Assembly (NCBI RefSeq): GCF_000281065.1
Contig: NZ_AKKK01000025.1
Span: 1 to 64,000 of the forward strand
Direction: 5' to 3'
DNA length: 64,000 bases
DNA from: Arthrobacter sp. M2012083
GTDB lineage: Bacteria > Actinomycetota > Actinomycetes > Actinomycetales > Micrococcaceae
In this document: one piece after another, positions 17,519 through 27,388 of the stretch
How the letters are laid out: each line of letters starts with the position of its first letter
Numbering within the stretch: the first letter of the stretch is position 1
The notes under the pieces: generated by a model
Databases searched by the model: none
What the model was told of the DNA's origin: nothing
The model's input: the letters and a program-made list of their open reading frames with translations, nothing else
Position numbers and translations under genes: made by a program

Positions 17519-20251
17519 ATGTCGGCGGAGTTGCTAAACAGGAGCGGTGGAGGCGTAGCGAGAGCTGCGGCTCCCGATCTTGTGGGCGGCCCAACAGACC
17601 GTCAAACATGGTCGCTGTTGGCCCGGAGCCACGATTTGTCCAAGGCGGGCAAACACCTCGACTCGCCCGACTCCTACGGTGTGGTCCTCACCGGGGAACG
17701 GGGAATCGGCAAATCAGGCCTGGCAAGGGCAGTAGTGTCGTCTCTCGGCCCCAAAGTCCACAGCCTCCAGCTGCGCAACACAGTGGCAAGCGGCCAGACC
17801 CCCTATGGATGCCTTGGTTTCCTGCTGGCCCGGTTGCCTTCGGGTGCCGTGGGCTCGCCCACGGGCATCCTGCACGCGGTCACGAACCTCATCAGAACAG
17901 AAGCGGCGGGACGGGAGACCGTTTTCATCGTGGACAACGCCGGTGGCATGGACCCCATGAGCACAGGCGTGCTGTTGAACCTCATGGCTACCGGCACCGC
18001 GAAGGTCATTGCCACCGCGCAACGCGCCAGCGACCTCCCAGCTGATTTCCATCGGTTGGTCCTTGAAGGAACGCTGGGCGAGGTGCATCTGAACACGCTC
18101 AGCGAGGAACAGACCAAGCAAGTCCTCGGCTCGGTCCTGGGGCACTATGTCTCTTCAACACTGGTAGGTTCACTGCACTCCGCCGTGGGCGGCAACCCCA
18201 TGCTCCTGCATGCGCTTCTCGCGGAGCAGCGACACACGGGCAACCTGGTCCTCAACGACTCAGTGTGGACGCTCCGCGACCGAATCAAACTTGAGGGCGC
18301 CACGGTTGTGGAGGACTTTGTCCGCTCCAGACTGGCGCGCGAACCGCAAGCCAGCAGGACCGTCGTCGAAATTCTGGCTTGCGCGCAGCGCGCAACACTC
18401 TTGGATCTGGCAGACATCTTCGGCACAGAAGTTCTGGTGGAGATGGAAGAGTCAGCCCTGCTGACCATTGAAAAGGACGGGGACCACTGGGTTTCGCTCC
18501 GGGACCCGTACGTGGGCGAGGTAGTGCGCGGCTGGTTGAGTACCCGCCGTATGCGCGAGCTCCGGTTGATGCTGCACGGTCCCAAAGAGCCTGAACTCCA
18601 GGCCTTGGCACCGCAGGACCTCCTAAGCTATGCGGCATGGATGCATGCCTCCGAGGATGAGCCCGCGCCATCGCCCGCGCATGCACTTGCGGCCGGGCGC
18701 GCCGCTTTGGATGACTATGACCCCAACTTCGCCATACAATGCACGCTCTCACTGGACCCGAAGGACAGCGAATGGGTGCCCGGACAGCGGCTCAAAGCTG
18801 CGGCCTACCTCTTGTTGGACCTGCCGTTGCACGCGGCCCAGGCGTTGGATGAGGTGTCCGAGTCGCACATCGCTGCTTTGGAGCCATTGGAGTTCGCTGA
18901 AGTCATCGCAGCAAAATGCCAGGCGATGACGTGGATCGACGGTCGGTCAGGAATGGTGCCGGGAGTCATCGCCGCCGGCCTGGAGACGCTTGAAGCCAAG
19001 GCCGGGGAGTATCCGGCCCAGGCCATGGCCGCGGCACGCAACCGACTCCGGCTCTGCAGCTACGAGTACCAAACCTACATGGGCGAATACGCCGCCATGA
19101 TTGACGCCTTGGAAGAGGAACAGGCCAAGGATCCCGCGGAGGACCGCGAACACTGGCTCAAGTCATCCTTCTTCCTGATCGAGGCCCGCTGCATGCTGGG
19201 CAGGGAGCTGGAGGCACAACAACTCGCGCGAACCGTTTCACGGCACTTGGGGGACACGGACCGCCCCGCACAGCTGGAGGAATCCTTCGCCAGGCACGCG
19301 TTCCTGGTCCTGCTGTTGTCCGGGCAATGGCGGAAGTGCATCGAACTCATGCGCCGCACACCCTCAGGGTCCTCCCGCCTTCAATACCGGGGTGCGCTCA
19401 CCGAGTTGGGCGTCGGGCTTGCGTTCGCGTATGCCGGTAAGCCCGCCAGCGCAATCGAACCCCTGCGCTCGGCAGTTGCCCAACTGGAGCTCCGGCCCAG
19501 CATGAACATGAACAAGGTTGCCTATGCAGCCACCGCTTTTGCCTACGCTCAACTAGGCAATTCAGTGGAGGCCGGCCGATACCTGGACCTCTATAGAACC
19601 TGCAGGGGCGTTGGGACGTATTTCTCCGAATCAGTCGCTGAGTTCTGCGCCGAGATGGCCGGGCGGTGGATGGGTGACCCTGATGTGAAGCAGCGGCTCC
19701 TGGCCCGGGTACGCACGGACATCGAGCAGCAGCGCTTCACCACTGCCGGCATCTACCTTTTTGGCGCCACCGTGGAAGGCACAGACGAGGAATACCGGTT
19801 GCTGGAGGATATTGCCGGCCGTCGCCAAGGGCCCTTGGCCAAGATTTCAGGCGATCTTGCGCGCGGTGCCCTGACCAAGAGCTCCCGCTCGTTGCTGGCG
19901 GCCGCTGATGCCGCAGCATCGCTTGACCTGTTGGTGGTGGAAGCCCGGTGCGTGGCCATGGCACTTGATTACGCCAGGGACGCCGGGGAAACAACGGCAG
20001 CCCGAACGGCTCAGCTGAGGCTTGAACGGCTGGAACATTCGGTCCCTGCATTGCCGATCCAGCCACGCAGCGACGCGCCGGTGTTGACTGAACGGGAACG
20101 CCAAATTGCTAAACTCGCGGGAAAGGGTGTCAGCAACCGTGAAATCGCGATGGATATTGGGGTGTCTGTGCGAACTGTAGAAGGTCATCTGTACCAGGTA
20201 TTCACCAAGCTCGGCGTATCGTCTCGGGGCGAGCTCAATGGACTGCTGTGA
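17519..20251 (+). CDS. LuxR-family STAND ATPase regulator (LAL type), first of three
   Basis: About 910 residues. The ATG at 17519 has AAGG six bases upstream; an ATG six bases earlier is possible. The N-terminal ATPase shows Walker A GERGIGKSG and Walker B TVFIVDNAGGMDP. A long helical TPR-like middle region follows (about 350-830). The C-terminal LuxR helix-turn-helix is LTERERQIAKLAGKGVSNRE then IAMDIGVSVRTVEGHLY. LAL regulators bind a ligand and ATP, oligomerise and activate transcription. It lies in tandem with two paralogues in the same direction; no effector or target is evident. Confidence 0.88.
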   Translation: MSAELLNRSGGGVARAAAPDLVGGPTDRQTWSLLARSHDLSKAGKHLDSPDSYGVVLTGERGIGKSGLARAVVSSLGPKVHSLQLRNTVASGQTPYGCLGFLLARLPSGAVGSPTGILHAVTNLIRTEAAGRETVFIVDNAGGMDPMSTGVLLNLMATGTAKVIATAQRASDLPADFHRLVLEGTLGEVHLNTLSEEQTKQVLGSVLGHYVSSTLVGSLHSAVGGNPMLLHALLAEQRHTGNLVLNDSVWTLRDRIKLEGATVVEDFVRSRLAREPQASRTVVEILACAQRATLLDLADIFGTEVLVEMEESALLTIEKDGDHWVSLRDPYVGEVVRGWLSTRRMRELRLMLHGPKEPELQALAPQDLLSYAAWMHASEDEPAPSPAHALAAGRAALDDYDPNFAIQCTLSLDPKDSEWVPGQRLKAAAYLLLDLPLHAAQALDEVSESHIAALEPLEFAEVIAAKCQAMTWIDGRSGMVPGVIAAGLETLEAKAGEYPAQAMAAARNRLRLCSYEYQTYMGEYAAMIDALEEEQAKDPAEDREHWLKSSFFLIEARCMLGRELEAQQLARTVSRHLGDTDRPAQLEESFARHAFLVLLLSGQWRKCIELMRRTPSGSSRLQYRGALTELGVGLAFAYAGKPASAIEPLRSAVAQLELRPSMNMNKVAYAATAFAYAQLGNSVEAGRYLDLYRTCRGVGTYFSESVAEFCAEMAGRWMGDPDVKQRLLARVRTDIEQQRFTTAGIYLFGATVEGTDEEYRLLEDIAGRRQGPLAKISGDLARGALTKSSRSLLAAADAAASLDLLVVEARCVAMALDYARDAGETTAARTAQLRLERLEHSVPALPIQPRSDAPVLTERERQIAKLAGKGVSNREIAMDIGVSVRTVEGHLYQVFTKLGVSSRGELNGLL

Positions 20252-20286
20252 GGCAAGCGGCGGAATTTCCCTAGACATGGCGTGGG

Positions 20287-22944
20287 TTGCCCATGCAGGC
20301 TGAGTACCTTGTAGGGCGGGACGCCGAATTGGACCTGGCCATGGAGATTCTGCGCCAGGAAGGCGCCGGGGCCGTGCTCCTGGTTGCGGATCCCGGCATC
20401 GGAAAGACCGCCTTGGCAGCCGAAATCGCAGCGCGCCTGGCCGGGGAAATGGTGGTGATGCGGGTTCATGGGAGTCCCGCGCTGTCCGCCGTGCCCTACG
20501 GCGTCCTTGCCCCGTACTTGTTGGATCTTCCTGTTGAGCAAGCGACGTCACCTGTGGCGATCCTGCGTGAGTTCTGGTCCCAGTTCGAGAAACGGCGTGG
20601 CGGCGAAGGGGCGCGCCTGCTGTTGATCGTGGACGACGCACACGACCTCGATGAAGGCAGTACGCAGATTCTCGCCGAACTGGTCACTGCGGGATGGGCT
20701 CGGCTCGTAGCCACCAGCAGGCCCAGGCCGGGTTTGCCCGCGGCCCTGCTTCAACTCTGGTACGACGGACTGGCAGAGCGGCTGGAGCTCCACCCGCTGG
20801 ACAAGCAAACAGTCACTGAGTTGGCAGAAAAGACGCTCGGCGGCCCCCTCATGTCCAGCGCCGCTGAGGTCCTGCACTCTGCGTCCGAAGGCAACCCGTT
20901 GCTGCTTCACTGCCTCCTTGAGGACTCAAAGTCTGAGGGTAACCTGGTACGCCGGAACGGGGTCTGGCTTTTGACCCGGGCACTCTCCGGCAGCGGGGAA
21001 AGCCTGGCCGAGGTAGTCCGAAACAGGGTACTCCGGACCAGCGAAGCTGAAAGGGAGGCGATGTACATCATTGCCCTGTCTGAGCCCGTCCCTGCCGCTG
21101 TGCTGGATACGCAGGTGGGCAGGGACACTATACGGGCATTGATGGACAGCAGGCTTGTACTCTCCGCCAATGGAGCCGGCGGGCCCCTCAGAATGTGGCA
21201 CCCCATGTACAGTGAGGCGCTCCGCAAGATCGTTTCGCCTGCCCGCAGCCTCCAGATCCGCCAGCGCATGGAGCAACAATTGCCCACGGAACCGTCCACA
21301 GCCGAGGGACTGCTTCGGCAAGTGAGCTGGGCCCTGGACTGTGGCGCCGACGTCGATGATGAACGGCTGCTGCGGGCAGCATTCCTGGCCGCCAAGCTGC
21401 TTCAGAATCCCTTGGCGATAGCGGCAGCGGGCAAAGTTCGATCGGAGGCGCTGCGTCCGCGGGCGCGCGCGGTCATGGCCATGGTCCACTACAACGACGG
21501 CGACTACCGCAGTGCCATCCGGTTGTTGGAGGAAGGCTCCGGGTTTCTGGACGATGATCCGTCGCGACCTTTGGGCGCAGGCCTTCTGTGGGCTGCCTCG
21601 CGCACTGCCGCGGGCGATCAGTCGGCGGACATCGTGGCTGATGCACGGACCGCTGCCAAAGCCCTGATAGGTGAACGGGAGACCTCCGACCCTGTTGTCC
21701 AGCATGTCGAAAGGCAGGCGCGGGCGCTGGAATTGGCAGTACTTGCCAATGACGGCCGCTATGAGGAACTCCATGATGGCCTGGGCCGGTTCGAGGAAGC
21801 GATACGGCATGATGGGCCCAACCGTGCCATGGACCGGATTTTCCTGCTGGCGATGCAGTGTGAGCTCCTGACGGTGGAGGGACACCCCGTGCAGGCTTTG
21901 GAGGCTGGCCGGGAAGCCTTGCTGCTGTTGGAAAACGACAATGACCTCCTGTACTTCAGCGACTTTGTTCTGCTGCGTTATACCTTGGCGGCCTTGGAAT
22001 CCGGAGACTGGGAAGCGGCCGCTACAGCCCTTGACCGCTACGCCGCCGGTTCGGCCATGGGACTCATCTATTTTGGTGGAGGCATCGAAGCGCTCAAAGG
22101 CATGTCTCTGTTGCGCCAGGGCCGCCTGGAACAGGCCACGGAGCTGCTGACGCCCGCTGTCGAAGCGCTGCGGGTCAGGGACCCGCTGCAGTTGCGAAGC
22201 CTGGGAAACGCCTTGGCGTTCTACGCCGCAGCGAAGTCCGGCAACACAGTGCCCGCCCGGCGCTTGGAAAGCGAACAAGGAGCGGCAGCCGGGGCCTTCG
22301 TGGAAGCCCTCGCGGAACTGTTCAGGCTTGCAGGTCAGGAACTTCTCAGCAAAGGCACAGGCCTGCAGAAATTGAGCCGACTTCCGGAATCCGGAGATCT
22401 GCACCGATTGCCGGGCATTTTGATGCAAAACCTGGTGCTCAGGGCCGAGCTCGGGGACGTTCAGGCCATGGAGTCCATCCAGGAAACGGCGTCGTCGATG
22501 GACGGAGGCTGGGCGGCCGGCTGGCAGTCCATGGCGGTGGCACAGTTGCGCGGTGAGGGCCAAGGGTTGGTGAATGCGGGCAATCTTTTGGCTGCTTCCG
22601 GAATGCCGGGACCCGCCGCGGTGGCGTTCGACAAAGCTGCTGAGACCTTCGACGCTGAAGGCAAACGGCCCGAGGCGCGGCAAGCAGCTGTACTGCGCGA
22701 TGTCAGCGAGGCCAGCCTGGGCGATGCCCTGGTCCATGACCCGCACACTGAGGCGGACCGATCCGTGCCACTGACCCGGCGCGAGCAGGACATCGTGGCA
22801 TTGGCCGTCTCAGGACTGACCGACCGCCAGATCGCCGAGAAGCTCATGGTGTCGGTCCGGACCGTGGAAGGTCATTTGTACCGGAGCTACGCCAAGTTGG
22901 GCATCCGGCGGCGCGAAGATCTGGGCTCGGCCGTCCGTCACTGA
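20287..22944 (+). CDS. LuxR-family STAND ATPase regulator, second of three
   Basis: 885 residues from a TTG; an ATG two codons later is equally possible, since neither has a clear ribosome site. Walker A is VADPGIGKTALA and Walker B is RLLLIVDDAHDLDEG. The middle is helical repeats. The C-terminal HTH is LTRREQDIVALAVSGLTDRQ then IAEKLMVSVRTVEGHLYRSY, nearly the same block as in the first gene. It starts 35 bp after the first regulator and is probably cotranscribed. The pair looks like an old tandem duplication. Confidence 0.88.
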   Translation: MPMQAEYLVGRDAELDLAMEILRQEGAGAVLLVADPGIGKTALAAEIAARLAGEMVVMRVHGSPALSAVPYGVLAPYLLDLPVEQATSPVAILREFWSQFEKRRGGEGARLLLIVDDAHDLDEGSTQILAELVTAGWARLVATSRPRPGLPAALLQLWYDGLAERLELHPLDKQTVTELAEKTLGGPLMSSAAEVLHSASEGNPLLLHCLLEDSKSEGNLVRRNGVWLLTRALSGSGESLAEVVRNRVLRTSEAEREAMYIIALSEPVPAAVLDTQVGRDTIRALMDSRLVLSANGAGGPLRMWHPMYSEALRKIVSPARSLQIRQRMEQQLPTEPSTAEGLLRQVSWALDCGADVDDERLLRAAFLAAKLLQNPLAIAAAGKVRSEALRPRARAVMAMVHYNDGDYRSAIRLLEEGSGFLDDDPSRPLGAGLLWAASRTAAGDQSADIVADARTAAKALIGERETSDPVVQHVERQARALELAVLANDGRYEELHDGLGRFEEAIRHDGPNRAMDRIFLLAMQCELLTVEGHPVQALEAGREALLLLENDNDLLYFSDFVLLRYTLAALESGDWEAAATALDRYAAGSAMGLIYFGGGIEALKGMSLLRQGRLEQATELLTPAVEALRVRDPLQLRSLGNALAFYAAAKSGNTVPARRLESEQGAAAGAFVEALAELFRLAGQELLSKGTGLQKLSRLPESGDLHRLPGILMQNLVLRAELGDVQAMESIQETASSMDGGWAAGWQSMAVAQLRGEGQGLVNAGNLLAASGMPGPAAVAFDKAAETFDAEGKRPEARQAAVLRDVSEASLGDALVHDPHTEADRSVPLTRREQDIVALAVSGLTDRQIAEKLMVSVRTVEGHLYRSYAKLGIRRREDLGSAVRH

Positions 22945-23282
22945 CGCGCGCTGCTAAGTACCCGCTTCAGGGCCTCCCGGCCCACCTGCCCCCGCAATCC
23001 CGCGGAATTTACCCAATCAATGGAGTAATGCGCGTGTGTTCCGTGTCGAAACCAAGTAGTGCCCCGTTCCGGGACTGAGTACAACAGAGTATCGCGGCAC
23101 CAAAAGCTGGCCACTTTTCGAGTACCAACTACTGATGTACGCGATGTTGCACCCCGGCAATATTGATCTTGGAAGAACGGTTCAGCCCCAAGCATCACCG
23201 GGATTCCGAAAGTCGCATCACCCGCATCGGAGGTCTCTTGAGCCGATGCTCCGGCCGCCGAAAGGTGGTCCGGCCCTGTACG
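22945..23282. other. Gene-free leader between second and third ATPase
   Basis: No credible coding frame; a minus-strand open reading here has no family resemblance and poor composition. The stretch is slightly more A/T-rich around 23020-23180, as expected of a promoter region. AGTAGT near 23054 and ACTACT near 23128 form a loose inverted pair. Confidence 0.4.
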
Positions 23283-23341
23283 AAGCCGGCGGCGACAGAG
23301 TCTTCTGAGACCGAGACTCTCCCCCCAGCCGCCGCCGGCTT
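23283..23341 (+). promoter_or_regulatory. Nested two-stem hairpin in leader of the third ATPase gene
   Basis: Outer stem AAGCCGGCGGCG (23283-23294) pairs exactly with CGCCGCCGGCTT (23330-23341). Inside it AGAGTCT (23297-23303) pairs exactly with AGACTCT (23314-23320). No T tract follows. It ends about 75 bp before the start codon, so it could be an attenuator or structured 5' UTR, or a factor-dependent terminator for the upstream operon. Confidence 0.6.
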
Positions 23342-23416
23342 CTAGGCCAGGGACCCGCGAACCGCGGACCCCCAAACCCCCTCCCGCATCATGGGACTGC
23401 TGCTATTGGAGTGTGC

Positions 23417-25915
23417 ATGTTGCCGGACCCCTGGCTGGACGAAGACACCGTCACAGCAGGGCTGAGGCCATCAACATTCCCGGACAGGGCGCAGCTGCTC
23501 GACCTCATCCTTTCCGCCGTTCCTTCGGCCTCCACCAGTGGCATCGTGGTTGTGGGGGAGCGGGGCTCAGGAAAGAGCCACCTTTTGCTCTCCCTCAAAG
23601 AGGGACTCCCAAAAACCATGGATGTCCGCACCTTCACCGGAAAGCCGGAACTCAGGGCACTCCACTTCGGCGCATTGGGAGCCGTATCCACAGCCGAAGT
23701 GGAGGACGCTGCAGCTCCGGGCCTCCACGTTCTACGGGCTCTCACCAATACCCTGGGGCCAGCCGACTACTTGTACACACCCCCGCTTGGACGACGCCGA
23801 AACAAGCGGCACGCTCAACCGGTGCGGCCTCAGCTGGTTCTGTTGGTGGACGACATCCACTACATCGATCCCGCCTCACTGGCGGTCCTGCTGCAACTCA
23901 TCCCGGGCTTCGGTGCAACGTTGGTGGCTACGGCGGAAAGCCGCTACCCGCTCCCGCAGGACCTCTACCAGCTCTGGGAAGACGGCTTCCTGGAGCAGTA
24001 CTTCCTGCCTCCCTTCAGCTTCACGGAAGCTCATGCTCTGTGCGAGACAGTCCTGGGCGGGCAGGTCCAGCGACGCGCAAGCAGCCTCCTTGCTGCCATG
24101 AGTGGCTTCAACGTTGGATTGCTTTGCCTCGCGGTGAATGACGCCCGCCGCGCCGGGTTCCTGGTACAGATGGATGGTTTCTGGACCATCGACGTCCGGG
24201 CGCACTGCGACTGGCCCAGCGTCGTTGAGCATATCCGGGCGGAGAACGTTTCCCGCCCGCCGGAAGAACGCCAAGCCTTGGAACTCATCGCGCTGGCCGA
24301 GCCCGTGGCTTTGGAGGTGGTGGAGCGCCACTTCGGGCAGAAAGCCATGGAGCATCTCTTCACGAACCATGACATCAGGTTGCTACCGGGCCGGCCCTTG
24401 CTGGTCCGCACGAGTTCCTGGCTGCGCGGGGAAGGAACCCGTTTGTCTGTGCCGCGGTCCCGGAGCATGGTGCTGCGACTGGGCTTGGAGGAGCCGGTGC
24501 TGACTACGGAGACGGCCCCGGCCATGCTGCGATGGATGACATGGACCCTCGACTGCGGCCTGACCCTCTCCGACGAGCTTCTCTTGGCCGCCGCTCCTGC
24601 CGCTGACCGGCCGTCCACTGCCGAACTCGCCCGGAAGGCCGCCTCGGCAGTGACGGGGAAGGATCATGCTGACGAGGCCCGACTGCTTGGCGCGCGGGCG
24701 CTGATCGCCGAGGGCCAGCTTGCGGAAGCAGCTCCGGAACTTCGGCGCTTGGCGGCCGCGGGTGGGTCCCTTGGGGTGAAGCTCGACGCCGCGCATCGAC
24801 TCATGGCCCTCGGCTTGCTGGGTGCCGCGCCTGGTCCCGGGCCTCTTGAAGCGGAGCCTGTTGAGGTGGAGCACGTGGGGCAGGCGCCTGCCGGCCAAGG
24901 CTCCGAGGAACCCGCTGACCCTGCCGCCATGATCATGTGGAATGTGCGGGAATCGGAGCGCCTGCTTCTTTCCGGGGCGGCGCCGGAAGCGCTGCGGAGC
25001 TCGTCTGCTGCGATGGAAGCCATCAGCGCTGACCCGGCCATGGAGATGTTCCTGCCGGGGACGATGCTCCGGCATGTCATGAGTCTCCGGTACAACCTGG
25101 CATGGGAGCTGGTGGACCCGCTTTTGGGCTGTCCCGCCGACTACGCCATGCCGATGCACCTTTCGGCATGCTTGGACGTCGCCCGCGGTTACGTCCAGCT
25201 CAGCCAGGGGCTGCCGCGTGCAGCCCGCGCCACCTTGGAGCCCGTCCTCGCTGAACTGCACGACGCCGGCCTACCGCCGGTACTCGCTCTGGCTGCGGGC
25301 CTGCTGGCCTACTGCGAGGCGTTGTGCGGGAACCCGCGGCCGGCCATGGCGCGGGTCCGGCAGGCCATGGCCGCGCAGGAAGCCGCCGTGGAGGCCGCCA
25401 AGGAAACCGCTCCGACCACTGATGGCCTCTTGCTGCAACTCAGCGCCTTGTATATCGCGGCAGCGCAGGACCAAGCCTCAGGCACGTCAACTCATCTGTT
25501 GGCTTTGGCGGAAAAGTTGCACTCGCAGGGAAGCACTTTGATGGAGGCGGAGGTGTTCTCGCTCCTGACACTTAACGCGGGCAGTGCCGCCGTCGACGAT
25601 CTTGGGATCCTGCGCCGCCTGGGCGCTCTGGCCGCGACCCTTCACGGCCCGGCCGGTGCGTCGCTGGGGACATTCGCATCGGCCTTGACGGACAACGACC
25701 CCAAGGCCCTGGAGTCGGCGGGGCGGAGCTTGTCTGCAGACCGGCAGTTTGCCCATGCAGCCCTCTGCTATTCCCGGGCAGCCAGCGGTTACGAGGCCAG
25801 GACGCGCGCCGCTGCGAGTCGTCGGGCCTCGGTGCTCGTGGAGCGGCTCCGGAGTGCCTTCGACAGCGGGATGGTTCCACCACTGGGATGGGTGCCGGGT
25901 CGGGCCGGCAGCTAA
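23417..25915 (+). CDS. STAND-type ATPase paralogue lacking the LuxR DNA-binding domain
   Basis: 832 residues; the ATG at 23417 has GGAG five bases upstream. Walker A is GERGSGKSHLLL and Walker B is QLVLLVDDIHYIDPAS, followed by the same helical repeat architecture as the two genes before it. Unlike them it ends RLRSAFDSGMVPPLGWVPG with no TERE..IA..V..RTVEGH block, and no such block is found in other frames before sufS. It is therefore a complete, HTH-less relative rather than an obvious frameshift. It might act as a partner or antagonist of the other two (inference). Confidence 0.8.
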   Translation: MLPDPWLDEDTVTAGLRPSTFPDRAQLLDLILSAVPSASTSGIVVVGERGSGKSHLLLSLKEGLPKTMDVRTFTGKPELRALHFGALGAVSTAEVEDAAAPGLHVLRALTNTLGPADYLYTPPLGRRRNKRHAQPVRPQLVLLVDDIHYIDPASLAVLLQLIPGFGATLVATAESRYPLPQDLYQLWEDGFLEQYFLPPFSFTEAHALCETVLGGQVQRRASSLLAAMSGFNVGLLCLAVNDARRAGFLVQMDGFWTIDVRAHCDWPSVVEHIRAENVSRPPEERQALELIALAEPVALEVVERHFGQKAMEHLFTNHDIRLLPGRPLLVRTSSWLRGEGTRLSVPRSRSMVLRLGLEEPVLTTETAPAMLRWMTWTLDCGLTLSDELLLAAAPAADRPSTAELARKAASAVTGKDHADEARLLGARALIAEGQLAEAAPELRRLAAAGGSLGVKLDAAHRLMALGLLGAAPGPGPLEAEPVEVEHVGQAPAGQGSEEPADPAAMIMWNVRESERLLLSGAAPEALRSSSAAMEAISADPAMEMFLPGTMLRHVMSLRYNLAWELVDPLLGCPADYAMPMHLSACLDVARGYVQLSQGLPRAARATLEPVLAELHDAGLPPVLALAAGLLAYCEALCGNPRPAMARVRQAMAAQEAAVEAAKETAPTTDGLLLQLSALYIAAAQDQASGTSTHLLALAEKLHSQGSTLMEAEVFSLLTLNAGSAAVDDLGILRRLGALAATLHGPAGASLGTFASALTDNDPKALESAGRSLSADRQFAHAALCYSRAASGYEARTRAAASRRASVLVERLRSAFDSGMVPPLGWVPGRAGS

Positions 25916-25994
25916 CGTGCTGTACGGCACACCGCCGGGTAGGGGCCAGCGTGGGATAATGAGGAGTCCCTGAAGGATTTCCAAGGAGCGTCCC

Positions 25995-27320
25995 TTGACT
26001 GCCGTATCAACTCCCGCCTCACTGCAGCGGTCCATGCACGCCATGGATAACGCGGAAGTGTTGCGGATCCGGAATGATTTCCCGGTGCTGGACCAGCTGG
26101 TCAACGGCAAGCCTTTGATCTACCTCGATTCCGGCGCTACGTCGCAGAACCCGCTCAGCGTCATCGAGGCTGAGCAGGAGTACTACGAGCAACGCAACGC
26201 CGCCGTTCACCGCGGCGCGCACCACCTCGCAGTGGAAGCCACGGAGGTATTTGAGGACGCACGCCAGACCGTGGCGGACTTTATTGGCGCGCGGTACGAG
26301 GAAACCGTCTGGACCTCCAATGCCACGGAGGGCCTCAACCTCATCAGCTACGCGCTATCCAACGCCGCCCTGTGGGCTGCGCAGGGCCGTGGTGGTTCCG
26401 GTCTGAAGGACCTGGCGATCGGTCCGGGCGACGAGATCGTAGTCACCGAAATGGAGCACCACGCCAACCTCATCCCCTGGCAGGAACTGGCCTTCCGGAC
26501 CGGTGCCACGCTCAAGTACATCCCCGTGACGGACGAGGGGATCCTGCGGCTGGATGCAGCCGGCGACATCGTGGGAGAGCGGACCAAGCTCCTGGCCTTC
26601 ACCCACGCATCGAACGTCCTGGGCACCATCAACCCGGTACCGGAACTGGTGGCTATGGCCCGCCGTGTGGGTGCTTTGGTGGTCCTGGACGCTTGCCAGT
26701 CCGTTCCTCACATGGCCGTTGACGTCAAGGAACTGGACGTCGACTTCGCCGTTTTCTCCGGCCACAAAATGTTGGCACCCACCGGTGTGGGCGTGATGTA
26801 CGGGAAGCAGGAGCTCCTGGATGTCATGCCGCCTTTCCTGACGGGCGGGTCCATGATCACCACGGTCACCATGGAACGGGCCGAGTACTTGCCGGCACCG
26901 CAGCGGTTCGAGGCCGGAACCCAACGGATCTCCCAGGCTGTTGCGCTCGCAACCGCCGTGAACTACCTCACCGAGACAGGTATTGACCGCATCCACGCCT
27001 GGGAAACGGAGCTTGGCCAGCGCCTGGTGAAGGGGCTGGAAAGCATCGACGGAATTCGCGTGGTGGGTCCGGCGTCCGGTCTTGAACGAATCGGACTGGC
27101 GGCCTTCGACGTCGCCGGGGTCCACGCCCACGACGTCGGACAGTTTCTTGATGACCGCGGCATCGCCGTTCGCGTGGGCCACCACTGCGCCCAGCCGCTG
27201 CACCGCCGGCTCGGACTGACGGCAACAACCCGCGCGAGCACGTACCTCTACAACACCACGGACGATGTCGATGCTTTCCTCGACGCCGTTTCGGGTGTCC
27301 GGGCCTACTTCCAGGCCTGA
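25995..27320 (+). CDS. sufS: Cysteine desulfurase, SufS type
   Basis: 441 residues, TTG start with AAGGAG at 25983-25988. Class V aminotransferase fold: PLIYLDSGATSQNP, TSNATEGLNL, EMEHHANLIPWQ, the PLP lysine in VFSGHKMLAPTGVG, and the active-site Cys in VRVGHHCAQPLHRR. It supplies sulfur from cysteine for Fe-S assembly. SufU follows 68 bp downstream, making the SufS-SufU transfer pair usual in Gram-positives. The sufBCD scaffold genes are not in this window. A GGATAATG box near 25957 could be its promoter. Confidence 0.95.
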   Translation: MTAVSTPASLQRSMHAMDNAEVLRIRNDFPVLDQLVNGKPLIYLDSGATSQNPLSVIEAEQEYYEQRNAAVHRGAHHLAVEATEVFEDARQTVADFIGARYEETVWTSNATEGLNLISYALSNAALWAAQGRGGSGLKDLAIGPGDEIVVTEMEHHANLIPWQELAFRTGATLKYIPVTDEGILRLDAAGDIVGERTKLLAFTHASNVLGTINPVPELVAMARRVGALVVLDACQSVPHMAVDVKELDVDFAVFSGHKMLAPTGVGVMYGKQELLDVMPPFLTGGSMITTVTMERAEYLPAPQRFEAGTQRISQAVALATAVNYLTETGIDRIHAWETELGQRLVKGLESIDGIRVVGPASGLERIGLAAFDVAGVHAHDVGQFLDDRGIAVRVGHHCAQPLHRRLGLTATTRASTYLYNTTDDVDAFLDAVSGVRAYFQA

Positions 27321-27388
27321 CACGCGGCAGGGGCCTTTCGGCCGCACACCCGCATCCGACGATCTCCCCAGAAGAGGCAAAAAGCATC

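Noticed and set aside
22938..23375. 145-codon minus-strand open frame between the second and third ATPase genes
   Set aside because: Arg/Gly-rich translation without family resemblance, overlaps a strong hairpin and the leader of the next gene.
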